This document shows, one piece after another, positions 37,701 through 49,700 of a stretch of 64,000 bases of DNA. The position numbers and the translations under genes are program-made. Numbering within the stretch: position 1 is the first letter of the stretch; every line of letters begins with the position of its first letter. This DNA comes from Rallus limicola (taxonomy: Eukaryota > Chordata > Aves > Gruiformes > Rallidae): positions 2,290,537 to 2,354,536 of the forward strand of contig JAKCOZ010000011.1 of assembly GCA_022605955.1 (NCBI GenBank), given 5' to 3'. The notes below the pieces were generated by a model that had not been told where the DNA came from, ran no database searches, and saw nothing but the letters and a program-made list of their open reading frames with translations.

Positions 37701-40700
37701 GAAAGCTAGAGGGAAAGTTATCCCACCATCTCCTGGCTTTGACAAACAGGCCTCTCTAAGTGTACGAATCCCTCTTTTGATCTTTAATTTTAAAAAAGCC
37801 TTTACAATTTACCCATCCAAAATAAACCTCCTCCTTCATTGAGCTTGTTTGTATAAAAATACCCCACCAAAAACACCCCCACAAAAGCCCCAAAACCTTT
37901 TGTTTGCCCTTAACATAGTTGGATGTTAAAGATACAAAGAAGGTTTGCTTGAAAGAAGACAGAACAAAAGCCCACTTCTATTTATGAGCTAAAGCGAGCA
38001 CTGTGCACGGCCATCGTCACCGCAGCTACAATGGCCCAGACAGGTGCTAAACAGGAATTTCAGCCTTCTTGCTGGACTTGTTTAGAAACAGAACAGCATA
38101 ACTAATTCTAACAACGACGCTAGAAAGCCGTTAGGAAAGTTTCCACTCTGCTCACTCACGCTATTCCAGGCACATCAGGAACCCAAGCACACATGCCATG
38201 AGAGAGCAAACCCAAGCAAGCCGCGTGTTGATTTTGTTCCCATCTCCATAGAGCCAAAAAGCACTTGTTTAATTAGAGTAAAACTCTGTAAATACATGGC
38301 AGCAAATATGTATTTAAGTACTACGAAAGTCTTAAGGCAAGGAACACCGGTGAACAAGGAGATATTTTACTATAGAAAAGCAGAGACGCTGCTTTTGCTT
38401 TTTACGTAGGCCTCTGAGCTTTATGTAGGCCTCTGAGTTTTATGTAGGCCTCAGAATGGTACTACTGACCTTGTGACTGTATTATTTGTTCCTCAGGGGT
38501 CTGTGCCAGGACCGGCGGTGCTTTAATATCTTTGTTAATGATATTGACAGTGGGATTGAGTGCACCTTCAGCAAGTATGCTGATGGCACCAAGCTGAGCG
38601 ATGAAGTTAATGTGCTGGAGGGACGGGATGCCATCCAAAGGGACCTGGACAGGGCGGAGAAGGGGGCCCAGGGGAACCTCTGGTTCAACAAAGCCAAGGG
38701 CAGGGGCCTACCCCTGGGTCAGGACAACCCCCGTTATCCGCACAGGTCAGGAAATGATGGGCTGGAGAGCAGCCCTGAGGAAAAGGACTTGGGGGACTCG
38801 TGGGGGAGAAGCTGGACATGAGCCACCAATATGCATCTGCAGCCCACAAGGCCAACTCCATCCTAGGATGCATCTCCAGGAGTGTGGCCAGCAGATCAAG
38901 AGAGGGGATTCTGCCTCTCTGCTCTGCTCTGCTCTGGGGAGACCTCACCTGCACTGCTGGGTCCAGCTCTGGAGCCCTCAGCACAAGAAGGACATGGACC
39001 TGTTGGAGCATGTCCAGAGGAGGCCACAAAAATTATCAGAGGGCTGGAGCAGCTCTGCTGTGAAGCCAGGCTGGGAGAGTTGGGCTGGTTCAGCCTGGAA
39101 GCAGAAGGCTCCATGGGGAGACCTTAGAGCAGCCTTCCAGTCCAGCAGAAATGCAGATGATGACTATGCCTAAAAGTCAAACCCATGTTCCCAGTGTTAT
39201 TCTGTCATCAGTATACCATGCTTTGAAGGCCACTGTATGTAGGAAGCAGGAAAAACAATGAAAAAAAAGCTTGCCTTTTAATTCAACATAAGCGAAACTC
39301 ATATATTTACCAATTAGGTTTTTTTACTTAGCCCTTACAGCTCTTTATCAATCCCAGACATAGATACAGACTAGGAGAAGAGCTCCTGGAGAGTAGCCCT
39401 GCTGAGAAGGACTTGGGGATTCTGGTAGATGAGAAACTTAACATGAGCCAGCAGTGGCTCTTGCAGTTGGAAGGGCGATGGGACCCTGGGCTCCATCAGC
39501 AGAGGGGTGGCAGCAGGGAAAAGGCAGGGAATTGTCCCTCTCTGCTCTACCCTGGGGAGGCCCCAGCTGGAGTCCTGTGTCCAGAGCTGGGGCCCACAAT
39601 ACAAGAAAAATGTGGAGCTGTTGGAGAGAGGTCAGAGGAGGCCACAAGGTTGATTAGAGGGCTGGAGCACCTCCCCTATGAAGATAGGCTGAGGGAGCTG
39701 GGCTGGGTCAGCCTGAAGAAGAGAAGGCTGCTTCTGGGGGGACCTCATTGCAGCCTGCCCGTCCCTGAAGGGAGCAGAGGAACAGGAGGGGAATCAGCTT
39801 TTTAAAAGGGCAGACACTGGCAGGACAAGGGGGAATGGATTAAAGCTAAAGGAAGGAAGGTTTAAATTAGATATTAGGGGGAAGTTTTTTTACAGAGAGA
39901 TTTTGTGAGGTGCTGGAACAGGCTGCCCAGAGAGGTGGTGGATGCCCCATCCCTGGGGGTGTTCAAGGCCAGGTTGGCTGGGGCCCTGGGCAACTTTGTG
40001 TAGATCCAGGGTTGAGGTAGGTGGTCCTGCATGTGGCAGTGGGGTTGGAGTTCTATGATTCTTGGGGTCCCTTCCAACCCATGCCATTCTATGAGTCTAT
40101 GATTGGTGTGTCATTGCAAGCCGATATGGTTGATATTTTGCTCAAATACAGCTGGAAAGAGTCCAGTGGAGGGCTACGAAGATGTCTAAAGGCCTGGAGC
40201 ATCTCCCCTATGAGGAAAGGCTGAATTAACTTGAAAAAAGAAAGGTAAGAGGGGATCTTATTAATGTTTATAAATATCTCAAGTGTGGGACACAGGGGAA
40301 ATAGCCAGCCCCTTTTCAATGGTCTGTGGAGACAGTACAAGGGGCAATGGCCTCAAGTTGGAGCACAGAAGTTCCATATGCAGAAGAACTTCTTCATAGC
40401 GAGGATGACAGAGCACCAGGACAGACTGCCCAGGGGGGTGTGGAGTCTCCTTCTCTGGAGACATTCCAGCCCCATCTGGACGCCGACCTGTGTGACCTGT
40501 CCTAGGGACCCTGCTTTGGCAGGGGGTTGGACTCGATGATCTCTTGAGGTCCCTTCCAACCCCTACGATTCTGTGATTTCATGCAAGTGCCCTCACGGTA
40601 CAGACTTCCCCCCCTCCCCCCAAAAAACCCCAGAGTCCTATGCAGTACAGAAATGGCTTTAAGAGCTCATTTCACATGAATATGATGTACGAACCCTTCT

Positions 40701-43700
40701 GATCTGATCCATTCCAACCCTCAGACTGTAACTGGGCTAACACTCCCCAATTACACTCTGCTGACAAAACCAGAGCACATCAACAAACACATTTATACAA
40801 TTAGATAAAGGTAATAGCACTAATGAAAATCTTCAAAGCTAATGATGATGTGTATTAATGAAATCAGCCCCAAGGTTGTGTGTGAAGCACTATGGAAAGT
40901 GATTTGTAAAAGAAAATGTTTTTTTAAGAAAGTTCACAGAATCACAAGGTTGGAAAAGACCTTTAAGATCCAGTTCAACAGTCCCTGTCCTGTGCTGACC
41001 CAGATCTCTCAGCACCTCATCTCCCCTCTGTTAAACACCCCCAGGGCTGGGGACTCAGCCCCCTCCCTGGGCAGCCTGTGCCACAGCCCCACAACTCTGC
41101 CAGGGAAGAACTTTGCCCTCCCAGCTGACATGACCCTGCTCCTGGCACAGCTTGAGCCCATTGCCCCTTGTCCCAGCTCCTGGCCCCTGGCTGAAGAGAC
41201 CAGCGCCCACCTCTCTGCACCCTGCAGGGCAGGGGAGGTGGGGAGAAGGTCTCCCCTCAGCCTCCTCTTCTGCAGGCTGAACATTCCCAGCTCTTTCTTC
41301 TTTAGGCCATTACAGGTCAGCAGAAGACAGGAAATATACTCAGTCTGCATAGAGATATGTATGGATTCCACCCAGCTAGTCCTCCAAAGACATTTAACAT
41401 CTAAACCAGCAAACAAAAGGTAAAAGAACAGCGGTGCATTTCACTGAATGGGACTCTTTTCCCCTTTTCCTCCCTTCGATTTCTCTTTAAGAAAAGGAGA
41501 TCACAGTACTTACTTTAAGTAACCAAGTGAGCACAGAATCACGATAAGGAACAAATTTGTTCTTGTTCTTGCCAGCAGCTTGATCAGCCAGGGCAGAAAT
41601 AACCAGCCCAAGAGTCGTGAGAGATCTGCACAGAGAACACAAGAAGCCATGAACAAGTGTAAATATTCCTAAGTCAAATGCATGTTTAGACAGTGACTTT
41701 AAAAGACCTCTGAGGAAAATGTTTCTTGTACAGTTTTGGTAACTCTTCTCCCAAAAAAGCTCTACTCCTTGTTTTCAGCCTTAATCACATCTTCAAAAAG
41801 CAGTTATGTGGTAGGTGCAGGAACACAAGTACAGAGTAAACATCACCAATCCTTTTCAACAGGTGGAGTTCAGACATCAAAGACTATTGTATGCCGAAGG
41901 GAAGCAGAGAGAAGGGAAGAAGAAAACTGTCTACAAGAGCATCTGTCAACTTTACCCTACTTTACACGTATGCTATATTTAGCAGACACACTTTTACTGA
42001 TGAAAAAAGGAAAAGAAATAATCAGAGAGTCCTACTTGTTAATGTTGCTGCCTTCTTTCAGCCTGTCGCCTGCAGCGCCGGTCTTGGTTGCTCTCTCGCT
42101 CCCTGCTAAGTCCACCAGACTCAGCTTGCCCACCTTCTCACCTGAGGTCTGCAGAAGGAACCAGAGAAAAGCTATGGTCAGTTGCCTCAAGTTAAGTTAC
42201 CTGGTTTGTTGTATTTCCTAACAAGAATCAAGATTCTTTTCTTGGTGTAGACCCTCTGCAGCTGTTCCAACACCTTTGGAAGGGATCAGGCTTGAACAGT
42301 TCACAGGCTACCTGGTGCTTTGGGAACCATAGGAGGAGTTGGGCTTGTTTAGCTGAAAGAAGTGAAGGCTCCAGGGGGAGAAGCATCTTCCAGTCTTGGA
42401 AAGATGCCTGTAGGAAAGCTGGGAAAGAACTGCTCCCGAGGGCATGGAGCAATGGAACAAGGAGTAATGGTATAAACTCTGAGGGTGGTGGATCACTGGC
42501 CCAGGTTGCCCAGAGAGGTGGTGGAGGCCCCATCCCTGGGTTGGACTAGATGGCCTCTGAAGGTCCCTTCCCACCTAAACATTAGAATAACATTAGAATG
42601 TTATTCTAATATTTGAAGTGAAGTCTGATCTTCAAGAGATCTCGGAAATCTCCAGAGGAGACGTACATAGGGCACATCAGTAAAATGTTAAACCAAGAAA
42701 AATCCTGGGGCAGGAGTCACAGAGATGCAGATGGGGTTTACAATTCCACCTTGGAAATACTTTCCTAAACCTCTACGAGCTTATATTGGGATTTTTCTGT
42801 TTTCAGAGACTAAAACTGAACATGTGAAGAAGCCCATTATAATTTATTAAACCTCTCCTTCTCTGGAGAGATTCCAGCCCCATCTGGACACTGATCTGTA
42901 TGCTTGGTCCTAGGGACCCTGCTTTAGCAGGGGGTTGGACTTGATGAGCTCTGGAGGTCACTTCCAATGCCTACGATTCTGTGATTCTGTAATTACAACT
43001 GCAAAGCCTCCTGTATCTTTAACAGCCTGCTAGAAAGCATTCCAATCCAGGTGAGTATGTGAACTCTAACACAGATTTGTTACAAATCCTTTCTTCTCTT
43101 TTGACCCAAAATGACATTCTGAAACCCTCCATGAATTGGGGCCATCAATTTGAAGAGTTAACTGCCTTTGAGAACAGTTTGCTCACATCAGGCTCTTCTA
43201 TAACATCTCTGACTTCAGCATCTGAGTCACAAACTGCTATGTCCCCCTAAATGAGCAGAACAATTAGGATCAATATGCTCTCAAAAAATGTTTACTCTAA
43301 GCCTCTCAAACTGTTGTGTGATCACCAGACTGTACTGAAACATTGAATTTCCAGGTCTGAAATGATCAGCGGATGGGAAAACAGAGGCATCTGTTCCAGG
43401 AATTCACACAGAGGTCACTGGAAGATGGAAAAGAAGAAGACCATCAAAATTATCACTTTGCATCCAGGCTGACCATTGAACACCGAAACATACATATGGG
43501 AAGTATGCAATACAGGCACAGCAAAACCAGAATGATGAACTACAGTAAATTGGAGACTTTAGCACAGTATGACTGGGACACAGGGGGAAATGGGCAGCCT
43601 CTTCTCAGTGTCTGTGGGGACAGGACAAGGGGTGATGACCTCAAGTTGGAGCACAGGGAGTTCCCCCCCCAATGTGGGGAAGAACTTCTTCCCAGTGAGG

Positions 43701-46700
43701 GTGAGGGAGCCCTGGGACAGGCTGCCCAGGGGGGTGTGGAGTCTCCTTCTCTGGAGAGATTCCAGCCCCGTCTGGACGTTGACATGTGCGCCCTGTCCTA
43801 GGGACCCTGCTTTGGCAGGGGGTTGGACTTGATAGGCTCTGGAGGTCCTTTCCAATCCCTACAATCCTGTGACTGCTGATTTGAAGTGCAAGGGGGGAAA
43901 AATCCAAATAAAGAACAAGGAAAATTGTTTGGAAAAGAAGATCAGTGGAAACTGAGAAATAAGGAATAAAAAAACCCCAAACTGTCAGTGTGCTTTACAC
44001 TGTATTCAATATTCAGGCACACACGCACCTCAGATTTGCTCCAAGGTCACACAAAATTTCTCTGAGGCTTTGAAGATTGACCAAGCACAGAATCTATCAA
44101 CAAAGTTTAAAGAGTTTTGATATCATATAATGGTCACAGTTGGAAGGGACCCCAAGGATCACAGAGCTCCAACCCCCTGCCACAGACAGGCCCACCAACC
44201 TCCAGGCCTGGAGCTACACAAGGGTTGCCCAGGGCCCCAGCCAACCTGGCCTTCAACACCCCCAGGGACGGGGCACCCACCCTCTCTCTGGCAGCCCCTG
44301 CCAGCCCCTCACCACTCTCTCTGCAAAGAAATTCCCCCTAATCTCTCCTCTCCCCCTTCCCTCCTCCAGCTTCACTCCATCCCCCTTGTCCTGCCAGGCT
44401 CTGCCCTTGGAACAAGCCCATTTCCCTCCTGTTCCTCTGCTCCCTTTGGGGACAGGCAGGCTGCAATGAGGTCCCCCCCCAGAAGCAGCCTTCTCTTCTC
44501 CAGGCTGACCCAGCCCAGCTCCCTCAGCCTCTCTCCGTAGGGGAGCTGCTCCAGCCCTCTGAGCATCTCCGGGGCTCCTCTGACCCCTCTCCAACAGTTT
44601 CACATTTCTCTTGTGTTGGGGGCCCCAGATGCAGACATAGGAGTCCAGCTGGGGCCTCATGAGGGCTAGGAGGTACGAGAGATCTATTTCACATTTAGTT
44701 TAGTACCATTTTCTGTGGTAGATTAAATAATATTAACATAAATGTATTTCAAACACCCCTCCAAGGAACATTTACATATCAGGAAATGTAAAGAAAAATA
44801 CTTTCATATTTAAATTACTTTAGATGTTTAATATACATACATAAAAATATTAATGTCATACCATGTAAATTTTTTGAAATGAGTGTTTCTGTTTACAAAG
44901 TTGATTATTTATATATATTTGCATGAAATAAGCCCCTGAAGGTGATTACTAGATTTATACTCAGGTGTTCTTCTCTTTGTCAGGAACACATCGTACCTTG
45001 AGCCTGTAGTATGCATTGTGGCTTAAAAAGAAGTGTCTTAAAGAATTACAAGGTTGAAAAAGACCTTTAAGATCACCAAGTCCAGCCGTCCCTGTCCTAT
45101 GCTAATCCAGATCTCTCAATACCTCATCTCCCCTCTGTTCAACACCCCCAGGGCTGGGGACTCAGCCCCCTCCCTGGGCAGCCTGTGCCACAGCCCCACA
45201 ACTCTGCCAGGGAAGAACTTTGCCCTCCTAGCTGAGCTGACCCTGCCCTGGCACAGCTTGAGCCCATTGCCCCTTGTCCCAGCTCCTGGCCCCTGGCTGA
45301 AGAGACCAGTGCCCACCTCTCTGCACCCTCCTGGCAGGGCAGGGGAGGTGGGGAGAAGGTCTCCCCTCAGCCTCCTTTTCTCAACACAAGTCTCTTTGGT
45401 TTAGATTCTATGATTAGTAGATCCTTGCTGCACCCTCCAGCAGGTCTGCTGCAACCAGGGCGCCTGCAATTTTTGTTTTCCACTTCAAAAATAAAACCCC
45501 ATTTCCACTTACAAACCTCCTGTGCACAAGGGCAGGAGACTGCAGCAAGTCCCCTTCTAACGTCCCTTCCAAACAACATTTCTGAGAGTGTGTAAAAAAC
45601 CTTATAAAGCAAGAGACAGACATCCAAGCTTACCACATTTTGACTCTTATAAGTTGTTTTACTTACCCCTGATTGCACATCATAGAGCGTGTGGGTGAGG
45701 ATAATCTTGAAGACCGCATGGGACCGGCTGCTCTCCTCATTCATGTTGGTCGCAGCCACCGTTCGAGATTTGTTGCCCTCAGACATCAAGGACTCGATGT
45801 CCTAGATATAATTTTCACATCCATAAGCATTATCTGCATTAACATTCCTTCCATTATCTACCTAAACAATCTCATTTTGGCATCAAATACAGTGAGTTTT
45901 CCCCCACTGCTTATGCATAAAGTGTGAGAAAATAACATGTTGTGATCTCCCCTTTACAGACTAGAAATTACACCATGTTGTGGCGTGCCTCCTCATCCAT
46001 TTCCTCTACCTAGATAATAAAGTATCAACCAAAATAATGCACCTGGCTGCATGCTGCAGTACTCCAAAGCAAAGAAAAGAAGGGAGGAAAGAGCAGTTCG
46101 TGTTTGAACACTGTAACATCTTGGCCTCAGCTGTCAAACCCATGTTCTTACAATCTGTCATACTGATTTAAGGCTCCAAGATTTATAGAACAGACCCACA
46201 CTGAGCAGGCCGTTATGTTCCTCTTATATTTAAGGGCTATCAAGTCCTCTGTGTTAGGTTATCATACTGGAGCAGCTCCCCTGCTTAAGTGTTTTACAGG
46301 AATCCTGTTAAACAGGTAAAACTTGAGAGTCTCAGGCTTGATTTTTTGGATGCTGCTAAAACCAACTGCAACCAAACCCAATCAAAGAGACTACCACAGA
46401 CCACTTTGGACTCTGGATGTTGCGTTACACAAAGCTGCCAGGCAACATGGAAAGGAAAAGCACGTGATGTGTTTTGTCTTAACAGACACCACCAAAGAGA
46501 GGTAGAAGAATACCTGGAGAACCTGTGATAGGAAGGGCTGACCCATCTTGACATTCAGCTTAAGGTGTTGGAATTCCATCCCACATCTACCCCCTTCCTT
46601 CCATGGTGTATCAATGAGGACATTTTGCAAACACACACACATAGACATTTGCTATCCAGCTCACTACAGCACTCTAATAAGCAAGTTTCATGGCACATTC

Positions 46701-49700
46701 TCAAACATTTGCCTTGTGAATGACCCTTAGTTTGTATTTCCAGTGTGCCTACGTGCTACTGGTAAGAGGAGTTACAAGGTGTGACAGCCAAGTGTGGTAA
46801 TGAAAGCCAGTCTGCGACATCCTGGCTCTGTAATTAATCACAGAACATGGTATCTCCTGGATACAGCCTGCACTCATCTGAAGTCTGGGAGGAAAGCCAT
46901 TGCATTGTATAACTCTGAATTACTTTCAGAATTACTTTCAGAATTATTGAATAATACAGAATGAAAATGAGCTCCTGCTCTTAACTCTGCTCTCCCCAGT
47001 GACTGCGACAATCCTACAGCTCTAAAAGTCTCTGCTACCGCCACGGCAATTAGGTGTAGCTGGATATTTTCTCCTACTGTTTAGGATGTCAACACAAGCC
47101 TTTCATAAAATTGATCCTTACCTTGTAGCTAGCAACAGCTAGTTTGGATAGGCCATCTACGTAAGGACCATAAACACTGTGTTCTCTAACTTTTAATGAC
47201 TGACGGCTTCTGGTTGGAAAGAAAAAGTTATTTGACTTCAGACAACGTTTACAGAAAGTCAATTTCTCACCAACAGATCTCAAACACGACAGGCTTACAA
47301 ATGCCATAATAAAGCACAGAACAAGGAGCATAATGCAAACAAAAAAGCTTTTTATCTACACAAAATGCTGACAGGTTTTTGTCATAAAAGCTAGCATTAC
47401 GGTGAGTTTACTCCAAGTTTTCTGTCCTGCTGCTTTATTTTGATTTCAAATGAAAGGACAATAGGACCAGGAAGAAGCAAAAGCCATCCTATGCAAACAC
47501 CTTCAAGGGGATCCATTAAGGCAAACCGGTTATGGGAAGGACGAGTGTATGACAACATTATTACAGCACCATTGCCACACAGATTACTTACCCTTTCGGG
47601 TCAAGAAGATCACGGACTTTCTCATTGTATATCTCCATGTAGGATACTTCCACTTTGAAACTCTGCTCTTCGTTTTCCTCCTTCTGTGCTCTTTCAAAGA
47701 GCCCACTGCAAAGCCTGGGGATCAACCCAGGCTGATCAGCAGTACCCATCATTGAGTATGATTTCCCAGACCCTGTGTGATTGAATCTGTGATCAGTGAA
47801 CATGCAACAACGTATCTTGCTTTGCAGGACATGGAAAGGAAATAGAAGAGGTTAAAAAAAATTAAATAAATTCACATTTCAACAAAAGGCATTTGTGTGG
47901 TTTTTCTATTTCCAAGTAAGCAAAACACAATTTAACTAAAAACTAATTAATTAAAAGGAAAACAAAATGAGAAATTGAGTTCAATCTGTCAGAGAAGCCT
48001 TTCTCTGGTAGATACAGTCATGCTGCAGAAGACAGCCCACTAGCACTCAGATACATGCTACAGTGGGAAAAATCAGTTCCACAAGCAGACTCATTTCTGC
48101 ACACTACATTTAAAATAGTCATTACAGTTTATTCCAACTGCAGATGCAGAAAATGTGAGCGATGCATGGAACTTAAGGACAATCAAGATCATTCCAAAGA
48201 TTAGTATCTCAGGTGTGAGAAATAAGGGCAGCCAGCAGCAAAACCTCCTTTCTCATCCTGTCCACCCCATATCTGGTGTTATGAAAGAGAAAACATTCCT
48301 TATCTACACTACAAGGCACTACAATGTCACAACAGCCATGAAAAGAGTCTCCAGTCAGAACACAGGTGACACCTTTTGTGTCAACAAATAGTTTTTGCTT
48401 ATGCCAAGGAGGGACTTACCAGTTTGTCCATAGGCAAAGATGCAAGCATTATAGCCTTCAAAGGCATTCTGAAGAATATTCTCTCCAAGGCACTTGAAAA
48501 CAACATCTTGACCTAAGAAATAAAATCACCACGTTGTAACAACACAACAGATTCCCCACCCACCCCTTGATTAGGGTCCTTCAGCAGCTATGTAAAAGCA
48601 AACAGCGTTTTCCTGCTGTTGTTGACCAAATAACTCATTTAGCAGGCTGTATTTGCTCCCTTAACAAAAGCAAGACCATCAGGCAGCAGACATGCCCCAG
48701 ACTGATGCTACTGTAAAAACCGTAAGCCGTGATTGTCGTAGGTACACCTGTATGTGCTAAACCAACATCCCACCCGTGTTCACACTCAGAAGTTTTATCA
48801 GCAGAAAATCTATCAGCCACAGAATTTAATTCACTGGTGAATGACACCACCTCAAAATACAAGCTCTGAGGGCAATAGAGCCCTGGGACAGGCTGCTCAG
48901 AGAGGCTGTGGAGTCTCCTTCTCTGGAGACATTCAAACCCACCTGGATGTGTTCCTGTGTGATTTAGTCTGGGTGATCCTGCTCTGGCAGGGGGGTTGGA
49001 CTGAGCTTTTGAGGTCCCTTCCAACTCCTAAGGACTATGAAGCCCAACTCCTGGCTCCAGACAGGATCAGCCAAGTCAAGAACATCTTACTTTTTCTTTT
49101 GACAAGGACCAGTCACACAGGGGGAGGCATGCCATACCGTATGGTGTGTGCTTTTAGCAAGTAATTCTAATTAGATCACCCCCACGCAGAGACAACGAGC
49201 ACCAAGCCACAGCAAACATTACCTGCGTATTTTTCTTTCACTGATTCATCCATAGACCAAAAGCAATGATCATAGGCAAACACCTGTAAAAAAATAACCA
49301 GGAAGACATCTTATTAAAACCTGTAGGCAAACCAAACATGCTATCCAGATCCTGACAGCGCTGTATTACGTTGGTGAATATTTGGGGGTTGGACCCGATG
49401 ATCTCTCGAGGTCCCTTCCAACCCCTACGATTCTGTGATTCTATGATATCATACTCCTTGGGGTCATTCTGACCATGTAACAGGCATTCCCACAGAATAA
49501 CTTGCTTTCTGTGAGTGTGAAGCCAAAAAAAACACCTGATTTTTCCTATAAGCAAGCATGGTCCGGGCTTTTGTTTTTTGTGAATCATGTCCCTCCTGCC
49601 TAAAGCTGAAGGAGGGAAGGGTTAGATGAGATATTGGAGGGAAGTTCTTTCCAGAGAGAGTGGTGAGGGGCTGGAAGGGGCTGCCCAGAAAGGGGGTGGA

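Noticed and set aside
42141..42148. Alternative W7 acceptor CCTCAG seven bases downstream
   Set aside because: Using it would break the frame from W6 and drop the TSG residues found in KIF13B.
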